DNA from: HLUCCA09 sp038757905
GTDB lineage: Bacteria; Pseudomonadota; Alphaproteobacteria; Rhodobacterales; Rhodobacteraceae
DNA length: 64,000 nt
Assembly: GCA_038757905.1 (NCBI GenBank)
Contig: JBCDGG010000005.1
Coordinates: 1-64,000 of the forward strand
Direction: 5' to 3'
The notes below the pieces were generated by a model that did not search any database, was not told the DNA's origin, and saw nothing but the letters and a program-made list of their open reading frames with translations. The translations under genes were made by a program, and so were the position numbers. Positions 7,619 to 16,335 of the stretch are shown one piece after another (the stretch's first letter is position 1; every line of letters starts with the position of its first letter).

Positions 7619-9672
7619 GCGCCGCCCTCCATCCGCCGGATCATCAGGTTGCCGAGCCGGTCCGCGACGGCCCGCCATCCCGGCAGGATCAGAACGGTCG
7701 AATCGGGTTGCTCCACGATCGCCGGGCCATCGACGGTCGCGCCGCGCCCGATGGCGGCCCGGTCGTAGACGGGCACATCGCGCCAGTCCGCGTGGTGCAC
7801 CCTGCGGATCGCCCGGGGCTGCGGCAGCTCGCCCGGGCGCACCTCGGGAAGGCCGATCTGCTCGACCTTGCCGACGACCGAAAGCCGCAGCGTGGTGATC
7901 TGCACCGCCGAGTCCGTCTCGATGAACCCGTAGAGCCGGTCATGCTCCGCATTGAAGAGGTCGATCAGACGCGCGGGCGCGAGGCTGGCAAGGTTGTAGG
8001 CAGGGACCTCGATGGGCAGCTCGAACGCCTGACCGGGATAGCGCATGTCGCAGGTCAGGCGCAGTTCGTGGGTGCCGATCAGATCGCCTTCGGCGGCGAC
8101 CCAGGCCAGGGCCTCCTCCTCCATCTCCGTCAGCAGCGCGGTGATCCCGTCCCAATGGGCGCCGTCGCTGTCCGTGGTGATCCGGGCCTGGCGCACGTAT
8201 TCCCGCCGGACATCGGCGAGGATCGCGCCGAGCGCGCAAAAGGTGCCCGGCAGGCGCGGCACCAGTACGCCATCGAGCCGCGCCTCCTCGGCCAGCATGT
8301 TGGCGTGCGTCGGGCCCGCCCCACCAAAGGCCGCCAGCACGAAACCCCGCGGGTCGAGGCCCTTCTCCGCCATCAATTTGCGCAGCTCCGTGGCCATGCG
8401 CGCCGTCGCGACCCGCAGCGCCGAAGAGGCAGTGGCCACGGCATCGGCCTGTCCCGCCGCCGCGCCGACCTCCGCCAGCGCTTCCTTCGCCGCCTCAGTC
8501 TGCAAGGCCAGACGGCCGTCATTGAACCGCGAAGGATCGAGGTAGCCGAGCGTGAGGTAGCAGTCCGTGACCGTCGGTCGGCTGCCGCCTCGGCCATAGC
8601 AGACCGGGCCGGGATCGGCGCCCGCGCTCTCCGGGCCGACCTTGAGCAGACCCTGCGCATCCGCCCAGACGATCGAGCCGCCGCCTGCCCCGATGGCCGA
8701 CACGTTCACCACCGGCAGCATCAGGGGATAGTCCCCGATCAGGGTGGCATTGGTGAACTCCAGCGCGTTGCCGCGTGTGATCGAGATGTCGGTGCTCGTG
8801 CCGCCCATATCGAATGTGATCAGCGACGGCTGGTCCGGCGCCGTGCGCGTCGCCGCCAGCACGCCCGAGGCCGGGCCGGACAGCACCGTGTCGATGGGCC
8901 GGTCCTGCGCCGTGACCAGCGACACCGAGCCGGCATTGTTGGCGGTGATGTAGACGGGGGCCGTTACCCCCAGCCCCGCGAACCGGTCCTTCAGCCGGTC
9001 GAAATAGCTTTCCATCAGGGGATGGACGTAGCTGTTCATGCAGGTGACCAACGCGCGCTCGTATTCCCGCATTTCCGGCCAGATCGCGGCCGAAGCTGTG
9101 ACCGGAAGGCCGGGCAGCGCCTCGGCCAGCGCGGCTGCCACCTCCGCCTCGAGCATGGGATCGCGGTAGGAGTTGAGCAGCATCACCGCCACCGCATCGT
9201 GGCCGCCCGCCGCGATGGCGCGGCCGGTGGCGGCAATCTCCTCGGGATCGGCGGCGTGCATGACCGAGCCGTCAGACAGCCCGCGCGCGCCCACCTCGAA
9301 CACGGATTCGCGGGGGATCAGCGGCTCCTCCCGCCCGGCCGTGAAATCGTAGGAGTTGGGCATGCGCGCGCGCGCGATCTCCATCACGTCGCGGTTGCCG
9401 CGCGACACGACGAGCGCCACGCGCGCGCCCTTCTGCTGGATGATCGCATTGAGCGCGAGCGTCGTGCCATGCACGACCAGTTCGATCTGATCGGGCCGGA
9501 CGCCCTCGCGGTCGATCAGGGCCGACACCCCGGCCTCGACGGCGCGCGAGGGATCGGCAGGCACGCTCGGTTCTTTGTGAAACGCGATCTCGCCGCCGCC
9601 ATCGGACCGCGCCAGCACGAAATCCGTGAACGTCCCGCCGACATCAATGCCCAACCGGTAGCGCAAGCTCAT
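7615..9672 (-). CDS. hyuA: Hydantoinase A / oxoprolinase subunit
   Basis: A subunit of a hydantoinase/5-oxoprolinase-type enzyme, 685 residues. The ASKHA-type nucleotide-binding signature GIDVGGTFTDF is at residues 8-18, VVHGTTLALNAIIQQKGA follows, and a second phosphate loop FDMGGTSTDI lies in the middle. It partners HyuB in ATP-driven opening of cyclic amides. The ATG at 9672 is supported by GGGAAGG 7 bases upstream; the frame runs further up without family sequence. A 217-base gap separates it from the upstream carboxypeptidase gene, the largest gap in this operon, so a secondary promoter there is possible. No further structure was seen in that gap. Confidence 0.93.
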   Translation of the reverse strand: MSLRYRLGIDVGGTFTDFVLARSDGGGEIAFHKEPSVPADPSRAVEAGVSALIDREGVRPDQIELVVHGTTLALNAIIQQKGARVALVVSRGNRDVMEIARARMPNSYDFTAGREEPLIPRESVFEVGARGLSDGSVMHAADPEEIAATGRAIAAGGHDAVAVMLLNSYRDPMLEAEVAAALAEALPGLPVTASAAIWPEMREYERALVTCMNSYVHPLMESYFDRLKDRFAGLGVTAPVYITANNAGSVSLVTAQDRPIDTVLSGPASGVLAATRTAPDQPSLITFDMGGTSTDISITRGNALEFTNATLIGDYPLMLPVVNVSAIGAGGGSIVWADAQGLLKVGPESAGADPGPVCYGRGGSRPTVTDCYLTLGYLDPSRFNDGRLALQTEAAKEALAEVGAAAGQADAVATASSALRVATARMATELRKLMAEKGLDPRGFVLAAFGGAGPTHANMLAEEARLDGVLVPRLPGTFCALGAILADVRREYVRQARITTDSDGAHWDGITALLTEMEEEALAWVAAEGDLIGTHELRLTCDMRYPGQAFELPIEVPAYNLASLAPARLIDLFNAEHDRLYGFIETDSAVQITTLRLSVVGKVEQIGLPEVRPGELPQPRAIRRVHHADWRDVPVYDRAAIGRGATVDGPAIVEQPDSTVLILPGWRAVADRLGNLMIRRMEGGA

Positions 9673-9889
9673 CAACAATCCTTCCCAATCCCCATGGCGC
9701 TCCGGCCAGAAGTCGCCGCGCTCTCGGACCTCACCAGACGCGCCGCCGGGGGGCAAGCAGGCCGCCGGCTGCTTCCATGGGCTGAAAGCATCCTCGCCGA
9801 GGGCATCCCAGCGCGTTCAAATTGCGCCACCGCCGGGCCGAGATACGCCGCCTCCACCCGGAGCCGCCCCGCAGGCCCCGCCCGACGGT

Positions 9890-11563
9890 TCATGCCAGAG
9901 CGGCGGCGGCCCGATGCGTGCCGCCCTTCTCGGAGGACGCGGTCACCGTCACCGACGCGTCCGGTCCGGCGGCCCGCACCAGCCATTCCGTCTTCGTCGA
10001 GACGCGGGACCATTGCTGCCCCCAGTTCGAATAGGCATAGCGCCGCTCGTTGCGCCCGGCGAGATGGCCGAGCGACACCTCTTCCGGGTTCATCGCCACC
10101 TCCGCCGACGTGCAGGCGATCGAGACATGGGCGGGCTTGGCTACGCCGTTCTGGATCGCCACATCCGACAGGTTCGTCGGCAGGTAGCCGTGGTTCGAGA
10201 CGAAAGCCGTCACTTTGAAGAGGTCCGCGCCCAGGGGCTCCACCGTCACCTCGTCGACACACACGCGGGGGGCGGCGGCGGCGTGGCGGAGGTTGAACAA
10301 CACGTTGTTGTGGCAGATCTCCTCCAGCAGCTTCCCGGGCGGGTTGCGGTAGCTCCAGGTATAGACCATCCCGCCGATTTCGACCGGCCCAAGCTGGGGA
10401 TGCTCGAACGGCTCCCAGTCGCGGAAGCCGTGATCGCCGACATGCGCGATCACCCAGTCGAAAACCAGCCGCTGGGTCGCCGCGTCCCGGGGTCCGAGGT
10501 TGTAGTACCCCTCCTTGGGCACGCCCGCCGTCCGCTCCAGATCCCACAATTCGGTTGAGAAGCAGATGATCCCCATCTCTTCATAGACCCAATCCTTGAG
10601 GCTGCCGTGCCGGGCCTTGGACTTGTCGGGCGTGAACTCCTCATAGGTCGAGATGGTGGGATAGCCCGTCAGCCGCTCGCCCACCGCACCCAGATCCTTG
10701 TAGAGCGCCAGATCGGGCGGGCTCATCTCGGCGTCCACCTTCATCATCGAGGGGCGCAGGATGATCCCGCCATGGGTGTGATAGGCGCACATGCCGGCGA
10801 TGTTGGGGTGGGTCAGGATCACCTGGCCCATGCCGAACGCCTCAGGTTCGGAGAACGGATAAGCGCCCGCGCCGTATTCCCGCGGCGACCAGTTGATCGG
10901 GAAGTTGCGGTTCATGTTCCCGTCCTGCTGCGGGTCGATCTGGACATGAACGCCGTCGTAACTCTCGACGACGCCCTCGGGGTAGAGGCGGAAGTACTCG
11001 CCGCCTTCCTCGCCCGGTTCGCGCTGGATCAGGATGCGGGGTTCGTCGGGGTCCTTCTTCCATTCGCCCTTCGGGTCGGGCACCCGCATCTGCACGATGT
11101 AGCCGTCGCCGTTGATGTCCTGCGCGATCAGCCCGTCCTTGCGGTCGTCACCGGGCAGGACGCGGCCATTGCCGCACCAGGGGTAGTAGGGCTGGGTCAG
11201 GGCGTATTCGGCGCCGTCGGGGTTGATCCGGGGCAGGATGTAGAAGACCTGCTGGTCGACCAGACGCGTCACCTCCTCGTCTTCGCCGTACTTCGTCAGC
11301 AGGTACCAGCAGGCATAGAGCGCGGTGGCCGAGGTCGCGTGCTCCTCGGCATGGATCTGCGCGTCGATGTAGTAGCCAGGCTTTTCCAGCGCCGGGCCGG
11401 TGTCGGGGTTGGTGATGGTCAGGAACCACACATCGCGCCCGCGAAACGTCTTGGCGATGGAGGTCAGCGTGCAAAGCGCGGGATAGGCGTCGGCCAGCGC
11501 TTTCAGATGCGCTGTCATGGCCTCGTAATTGTGGTAGGTGTCGAAGGGGATCGAGACGGGCAT
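9890..11563 (-). CDS. M14 family zinc carboxypeptidase
   Basis: Metallocarboxypeptidase of the M14 family, 557 residues with no signal peptide, so probably cytoplasmic. The zinc motif HxxE is in IDAQIHAEEHAT (about residues 70-73). The downstream CAYHTHGG segment supplies the third-ligand histidine region, and LSTEL-type sequence (FSTELWDLE) carries the likely catalytic acid. A C-terminal extension of about 120 residues after the catalytic core looks like a beta-rich accessory domain. Start 11563 has AAGGA at the right distance. Together with the M32 and M24 genes it gives this cluster three peptidases, which fits a peptide-like or amide-linked substrate. The exact substrate is unknown. Confidence 0.88.
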   Translation of the reverse strand: MPVSIPFDTYHNYEAMTAHLKALADAYPALCTLTSIAKTFRGRDVWFLTITNPDTGPALEKPGYYIDAQIHAEEHATSATALYACWYLLTKYGEDEEVTRLVDQQVFYILPRINPDGAEYALTQPYYPWCGNGRVLPGDDRKDGLIAQDINGDGYIVQMRVPDPKGEWKKDPDEPRILIQREPGEEGGEYFRLYPEGVVESYDGVHVQIDPQQDGNMNRNFPINWSPREYGAGAYPFSEPEAFGMGQVILTHPNIAGMCAYHTHGGIILRPSMMKVDAEMSPPDLALYKDLGAVGERLTGYPTISTYEEFTPDKSKARHGSLKDWVYEEMGIICFSTELWDLERTAGVPKEGYYNLGPRDAATQRLVFDWVIAHVGDHGFRDWEPFEHPQLGPVEIGGMVYTWSYRNPPGKLLEEICHNNVLFNLRHAAAAPRVCVDEVTVEPLGADLFKVTAFVSNHGYLPTNLSDVAIQNGVAKPAHVSIACTSAEVAMNPEEVSLGHLAGRNERRYAYSNWGQQWSRVSTKTEWLVRAAGPDASVTVTASSEKGGTHRAAAALA

Positions 11564-11593
11564 GGAAGGTCCTTGAAGGTGTCGGCGAAGGTG

Positions 11594-12289
11594 TCAGCCC
11601 GCCATCTGCCAGGCGTTCAGGCGCTGCCCGCTCAAGAGCGGATCGCGCGTTTCGGCGATGCGGAGGAAGGCGGGGGCGAGGCGCTCGGGGTCGACCCATT
11701 GCGCCTTGAGGTCCGGGGTATAGTTCGCCTCGGACATGGGCGTGTTCATCGGCTTGCCCGGCGTGATCGTGCAGGAGACGATGCCATGCGCCGCGCCCTC
11801 CATCGCCAGGCACTTGGAGAATCCTTCTAGGGCATGCTTGGCCGCGCAATAGGCGCTCTCGTTCACGAAGCCCTTGATGCCCGATTGCGACGAGACGAAA
11901 ATCAGCGCCCCGCCGCCCCTGGCCTTCATTCCCGGCCACACGGCCTGCGTCAGCTGGTGCGCGGCCTGGATGCCGACATTGAGCGTCGCGCGGAAGCTTT
12001 CCAGCGTGACCTCCTCGATAGGTTGCGTCCGCAGGATGCCGGCATTGTGGATCAGCGTGTCGATCCCGCCCGGCGTCTCCGCAATCGCTTGCGCCGTGGC
12101 ATCGGCATCGCTGAGATCGACGGTAATCGCACGCCCGCCGGTTTCGCTTGCGATCGCCGCAAGCGCCCCGGCATCCCGATCCATTAGGACAAGCTCCGCG
12201 CCCGCCTTGGCGAAGGCCCGCGCGATGCCAGCGCCGAGGCCCATCGCCGCGCCCGTGACAAGGACGCGCTGCTCCGACAGGGGCACCAT
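11594..12289 (-). CDS. SDR family oxidoreductase
   Basis: Short-chain dehydrogenase/reductase, 231 residues. Cofactor loop TGAAMGLGAGIA is at residues 12-23, the structural NAG motif (HNAGIL) follows, and the catalytic Ser134, Tyr147 and Lys151 lie in FVSSQSG and AYCAAK. Start 12289 shares one base with the upstream dehydrogenase stop (TGATG), so translation is probably coupled; no strong ribosome-binding site is visible. It is distinct from the SDR at 4768-5505. The substrate is unknown. Confidence 0.87.
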   Translation of the reverse strand: MVPLSEQRVLVTGAAMGLGAGIARAFAKAGAELVLMDRDAGALAAIASETGGRAITVDLSDADATAQAIAETPGGIDTLIHNAGILRTQPIEEVTLESFRATLNVGIQAAHQLTQAVWPGMKARGGGALIFVSSQSGIKGFVNESAYCAAKHALEGFSKCLAMEGAAHGIVSCTITPGKPMNTPMSEANYTPDLKAQWVDPERLAPAFLRIAETRDPLLSGQRLNAWQMAG

Positions 12290-13371
12290 CAGGCCGCGCC
12301 TGTCATGTCCAGATCCTCCCACCGGCGTGACGCTGTGGACGCGACGACGGCGTCCAGCACCATCTGGTTGCGCAGGCCATCGACGAAGGTCGCCCCGCGC
12401 TGCAGCGGCCTTTCTGCAGAGATCGCGCCGACGAGTTCCTGAAGCGCTGCCAGGACCGAGACGTTCCAGATCCCTTTGTTGAGGCCCGGCAGCGTGGCGT
12501 TCGGGTCTGCGACGGAGATATCGGTAAAGCTCTCGCCCGCCTTGGCGACGTAGAGTTTCTCGTCGGCGTTCGACAGCGTGATCGAGCCCTTCGTGCCGAA
12601 GATCTGCGTCTCGTTGCCCATGTTGTTCGCGGCGACCCCGCTCATGAACACCTGAGCCAGCGCGCCGCTCTGCATCCGCAGCGTCAGGTGGGTGAGGTCG
12701 TCCGCGGTGGCCGTCCAGGCCTCTCCGGTGGTTTTGCAGATCCGGTCGGGGATCACGGTCAACGCCTCGCCGATGACCGACGCGGGCTCGCCCAGCCACC
12801 AGCGCAGCATGTCGACCTGATGCGAGCCGTTGGCGCCCAGCCGGCCGCCGCCCATCGCTGCGTCCGACCACCAGTCGCCTTTGGGGCGCGAGGCCGGGTT
12901 GGCCCAGGAGGCGCCGATATTGGTGATGTTGACATGCCGGATTTCGCCCAGATCGCCACCATGGATCAGCTCGGCAATGCGCATCCGCGTCGGGTTGAAC
13001 CGCAGTTCATGGTCGATCATGTGCAGCCGTCCGGCGGCGCGGGCGGCGTCGAGCATCTGCCGCGCCTCGCCCGCATGCATCGCGGTCGGCTTTTCGCAGA
13101 GCACATGGGCCCCCTTGGCCAGAGCGGCCAGCGTCATCGGTGCGTGCATCACCGTCGGTGTGGCGATGCAGACCAGATCCAGATCGTGCCCGGCGATCAT
13201 CGCCTCCCAATCGTCGTAGACCGCTTCGATCCCGTGGGGTTCCGCTGCGGCCTTCGCGCTGTCCATCCGGCCGGAGGCCAGGGCGACGACCTGCGCCGCG
13301 TCGATATGGGCGAGGGCGGGCAGATAGGCGTCGCGGGCGAAGCTCGCCCCGATGATACCGACGTTGATCAT
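12289..13371 (-). CDS. Gfo/Idh/MocA family oxidoreductase
   Basis: NAD(P)-dependent oxidoreductase of the Gfo/Idh/MocA family, 360 residues. The N-terminal Rossmann segment begins INVGIIGASFARDAYLPAL, the conserved CEKPTAMH motif (active-site lysine in EKP) is near residue 94, and the C-terminal alpha/beta domain follows. Family members act on sugars, inositols and related polyols. The ATG at 13371 overlaps the upstream stop in ATGA and has AAAGGAGA upstream. It is the second of two consecutive Gfo/Idh genes. They are clearly different in sequence, so this is an old duplication or independent recruitment. Confidence 0.9.
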   Translation of the reverse strand: MINVGIIGASFARDAYLPALAHIDAAQVVALASGRMDSAKAAAEPHGIEAVYDDWEAMIAGHDLDLVCIATPTVMHAPMTLAALAKGAHVLCEKPTAMHAGEARQMLDAARAAGRLHMIDHELRFNPTRMRIAELIHGGDLGEIRHVNITNIGASWANPASRPKGDWWSDAAMGGGRLGANGSHQVDMLRWWLGEPASVIGEALTVIPDRICKTTGEAWTATADDLTHLTLRMQSGALAQVFMSGVAANNMGNETQIFGTKGSITLSNADEKLYVAKAGESFTDISVADPNATLPGLNKGIWNVSVLAALQELVGAISAERPLQRGATFVDGLRNQMVLDAVVASTASRRWEDLDMTGAA

Positions 13372-14408
13372 GTGGTCTCCTTTGCGGTGGCCGCCGCGCG
13401 CACTTCCTCGATGTCCACCCGGCTCTTGCGGGCGGAGGCGAGGATGCAGGCTTGCAGCATGTAGAGGGAGTGCAGGTGATCCCGCCCGGTGCATTCGGCG
13501 GCGGTCTCGCCCCGCATCATGGCGACGAAGCGGTCGAGCAGCGCGGCGGCATCCGTGATCCAGGGCTCATGCGGCGGCAGGGGTACGGGCGTCAGTTCCG
13601 GCGCCATCCGTTTGGCCCAGGCCAGATCCCCGAACATCGCGCGCTGCTCGACGATCCCTTCGGACCCATCGGTGCGCCAGTTGAAGTGCATCGGCTCGTG
13701 GCCCGATTGCCAGGTGCCCTGGTAGTTGACGCTCATCCCATTGTCGAAGGCGATCAGGGCAGAGACGTTGGTGTCGCTGGCATACATCGTCCAGGACGGG
13801 TTCCAGGTGTGCGCCTGCACATGCACGGGCTCGGCCCCGTAGACGTAACGCATCAGATCGAAATGGTGGATCGACTGCTCCCAGAGCATTGGATGCGCCA
13901 TGGTCAGCGGGTAGGAGTTCAGCCGCGCCAGCGTCCCGTCCCGCCAGCGCTCGTAGGTGAACCGCCCGAAGCCGGGGGTGCCGATGGCGCCCTCCTTCAG
14001 CAGCCGTCGCTTCTCCTGCGTGACGGCGAGGTAGCGAAAGTTGAGCCCGACAATGAGCGGAACGCGCGCGTCCTCTGCCATCTCGACGAAGCGGGCGGCG
14101 TGGGCGACATCATCGGCCAGCGGCTTTTCCGCCAGGATCGCAAGGCCCGCCTTGCAGCATTGCGCAATCTGATCGTCGCGCCCGCCCGGCGGGGTGGCGA
14201 GCAGCACGGCGTCCGCGCCGGTGCCGATCACGTCCGCCAGCAGCGTGCCGACCGGCAGGGCGGGGTACCGCTCGGCGGCCTGTGCTCGGGCGGCAGGGTC
14301 CGGGTCGCACAGCGCGACGATCTCGACGGATCGGTTGGCGCCGGCTACCTCGAGCCATGTCCGGGCGCGGGCGCCGAGGCCGACAAGGATCACGCGGACC
14401 GGCGTCAT
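13368..14408 (-). CDS. Gfo/Idh/MocA family oxidoreductase
   Basis: Second NAD(P)-dependent oxidoreductase of the Gfo/Idh/MocA family, 346 residues. It begins with a Rossmann motif (VILVGLGARARTWLE) and has the family lysine in AEKPLADD near residue 95. Ala, rather than Cys or Ser, precedes the EKP. Start 14408 overlaps the upstream AllA-type stop in ATGA, and the stop overlaps the following Gfo/Idh start. It is one unit of the tightly coupled run 11594-15798. Substrate not predictable; the pair may act on successive intermediates. Confidence 0.89.
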   Translation of the reverse strand: MTPVRVILVGLGARARTWLEVAGANRSVEIVALCDPDPAARAQAAERYPALPVGTLLADVIGTGADAVLLATPPGGRDDQIAQCCKAGLAILAEKPLADDVAHAARFVEMAEDARVPLIVGLNFRYLAVTQEKRRLLKEGAIGTPGFGRFTYERWRDGTLARLNSYPLTMAHPMLWEQSIHHFDLMRYVYGAEPVHVQAHTWNPSWTMYASDTNVSALIAFDNGMSVNYQGTWQSGHEPMHFNWRTDGSEGIVEQRAMFGDLAWAKRMAPELTPVPLPPHEPWITDAAALLDRFVAMMRGETAAECTGRDHLHSLYMLQACILASARKSRVDIEEVRAAATAKETT

Positions 14409-14887
14409 GGAGCGACAAGGGTCAGCGGCGCGATGGAACGAAAGTCGTCGTCTTGCAGCGGGCCGCCCCGCCACATCAGCACGGTGAAATGCCCGTCCCT
14501 GTCGAACACCGTCGCGCCCATATGCCAGACGCCAGGATTGAAGATCACGCCCATCGTGCCCGGCATCAGAAACGCCAGCGCCTCGTCTGGGAGGGGGCGC
14601 CCCGCGGCATCGGACGGCATCACCATCACCGCATAGCGCGACACGTCGAGCGGAAAGAAGCACTGCGCGGCAAAGGGATGCCGCTCGATATGCGCGACCG
14701 TCAAGGGCAGCGACTGCGCCTTGACGCTGTTCACATGCAGCACCGGGGCGCTGGTCTCCGGTCGGGCATGCAGGCTGTCGCTGTAGAACCGCCGCGCGCC
14801 ATTGGCCTCCGGCGGCACCACAAGCTCGCCAAAGGGCGAGAAGGCATCGGCGCGGGGCGGCAGAAGGGGCACGGTCGCGCCGCTCAT
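14405..14887 (-). CDS. allA: Ureidoglycolate lyase (AllA) family protein
   Basis: AllA-type ureidoglycolate lyase family protein, 160 residues, the usual length. Conserved features visible are FSPFGELV near the N-terminus, VAHIERHPFAAQCFFPL, and the C-terminal motif GVIFNPGVWHMG holding the conserved histidine. AllA cleaves ureidoglycolate to glyoxylate and urea in allantoin breakdown. The start overlaps the upstream PuuE-type gene in ATGA. The pairing of an AllA-type and a PuuE-type gene points to ureide chemistry, but no allantoicase or uricase genes are here, so the true substrate may be an analogue. Confidence 0.85.
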   Translation of the reverse strand: MSGATVPLLPPRADAFSPFGELVVPPEANGARRFYSDSLHARPETSAPVLHVNSVKAQSLPLTVAHIERHPFAAQCFFPLDVSRYAVMVMPSDAAGRPLPDEALAFLMPGTMGVIFNPGVWHMGATVFDRDGHFTVLMWRGGPLQDDDFRSIAPLTLVAP

Positions 14888-15798
14888 CCCGTGGCCCTCG
14901 AGGGGGCAACATGTGCTCGCCAATGGTCGGCGATCTCGGCCCGCTTGCACACCCAGACGCCCGGCGTGCTGTCGATGTGATCCATGAAGCGCACAAGGCC
15001 CGCGAGCCGCCCGGGATGGCCGATCACCCGGGCATGCAGGCCCACCGACATCATGCGCGGCATCTCTGCCGCCTCCGCGCGCAGCACCTCGAACGTGTCG
15101 ATCAGGAAATCGGCGTAGTGCCGGGCGGAGTAGACGTCTCCGGCCAAAAGCTTGGCGTCGTTCGTGACCATGGAATAGGGGATGACCAGGTGATGCTGCC
15201 CATCCACCTCCGTCCAATAGGGCAGATCGTCGTTATAAGCGTCGCTGTCATAGTCGAACCCGCCATGGGCGACGACCAGCGCGCGGGTGGATTGCGACGG
15301 CGCGTAGCGGCAATACCAGCCCCGCGGGGAGCGGCCGAGGCTGGCCTTCAGGCTGTCATAGGCCTGCGCGATATGCTGCGCCTCGGTCTCCGGGTCGAGG
15401 CGGTAATGCTCCAGCCAGCGCCATCCATGGGCGCAGATATCCCAATCGGTGTGCGCGATGGCGTGCGCGATCTCGGGCGTCCGCTCCAGCGACAGGGCGC
15501 TGGCGAAGATCGTCAGCGGCAGCTTGCGCTCGTGGAACAGTCGATGGAGCCGCCAATACCCGACGCGGGAGCCGTATTCGTACATGCTCTCGGCCGCGAG
15601 ATCGCGCTCGCCCACGGGAACGCGGCTGGCCCGCACCTCGGTCAGCGCCGTTTCGGAGCGCCCGTCGCCGTCGCCGATGGAGTATTCGGAGCCCTCTTCG
15701 ATGTTGAGGACGAAGTTGACGGCCAGCCCGGCGCCGCCCGGCCAGCGGATATCCGGTGGATGGGCCCCGTAGCCCGCGAGATCGCGCTGCCGCGTCAT
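14884..15798 (-). CDS. Polysaccharide-deacetylase-fold protein, PuuE allantoinase-like
   Basis: NodB-fold hydrolase, 304 residues, without signal peptide. It carries features of the PuuE (metal-independent allantoinase) branch: an early NIEEGSE segment, WDICAHGWRW, and a late MSVGLHARVIGHPGRL motif. PuuE enzymes hydrolyse the allantoin ring; other relatives deacetylate small molecules. The stop overlaps the AllA-type start in ATGA, while 33 bases separate its own start from the VOC gene. No clear ribosome-binding site is seen before ATG 15798. A ring-opening role is supported by family and neighbour but not proven. Confidence 0.85.
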   Translation of the reverse strand: MTRQRDLAGYGAHPPDIRWPGGAGLAVNFVLNIEEGSEYSIGDGDGRSETALTEVRASRVPVGERDLAAESMYEYGSRVGYWRLHRLFHERKLPLTIFASALSLERTPEIAHAIAHTDWDICAHGWRWLEHYRLDPETEAQHIAQAYDSLKASLGRSPRGWYCRYAPSQSTRALVVAHGGFDYDSDAYNDDLPYWTEVDGQHHLVIPYSMVTNDAKLLAGDVYSARHYADFLIDTFEVLRAEAAEMPRMMSVGLHARVIGHPGRLAGLVRFMDHIDSTPGVWVCKRAEIADHWRAHVAPSRATG

Positions 15799-15831
15799 CG
15801 CGCGCGTCCGCCTATCGCGCCGCGCCGCCGC

Positions 15832-16323
15832 TCACACCGCCTCGGCCCCGGACCGCTCATAGGCGGCCAATTGCTCGGGTGTGTAGACCTGCATGAACTC
15901 GATCTCGATGCCGCCCGCGTCATTGTCGAGAAAGGCGACCCAGCCTTCGGGATGCGGATGGCTGCCATAGACACCGCAGGCCTTGCAGAGGCGCAGCTCG
16001 GCGCCTTGGGACTTGGCATGCGCCAGAGCGGCATCGATGTCGTCGACCTCGTAACAGATATGGTGGAGCCCCTCGGCCCCCCGTTCCTTGATCCAGGAGG
16101 CGAACCGCCCGTTCGGGTCGGTCGATTCACAGAGCTGATATTCGATCCCGCCGAGATAGAAGAGCGCGACCTTGTTGCCGGACTTCTTGAAATGCGTGAT
16201 CTCGGTGTCGGCGGGAACGTGCAGGAACTTGGCATAGGCGTTCAGCGCAGCTTCGGCATCTTTCACGGCGAATGCCATATGCTTGATGCCTCTGACATTG
16301 GGATTGTCTGACTTCACGTCCAT
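15832..16323 (-). CDS. VOC (glyoxalase/bleomycin-resistance fold) protein
   Basis: Vicinal-oxygen-chelate fold protein, 163 residues with two beta-alpha-beta-beta-beta modules. Candidate metal ligands are the His in GIKHMAF, the His in GLHHICYEV and the Glu in GIEIEFMQV. Relatives include methylmalonyl-CoA epimerase, glyoxalase I and ring-cleaving dioxygenases. The arrangement most resembles an isomerase-type VOC protein, but the reaction is undetermined. An AAGGGGA precedes the start. It lies 12 bases after the aminotransferase stop in the leftward operon. Confidence 0.8.
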   Translation of the reverse strand: MDVKSDNPNVRGIKHMAFAVKDAEAALNAYAKFLHVPADTEITHFKKSGNKVALFYLGGIEYQLCESTDPNGRFASWIKERGAEGLHHICYEVDDIDAALAHAKSQGAELRLCKACGVYGSHPHPEGWVAFLDNDAGGIEIEFMQVYTPEQLAAYERSGAEAV

Positions 16324-16335
16324 TCTCTGTTCCCC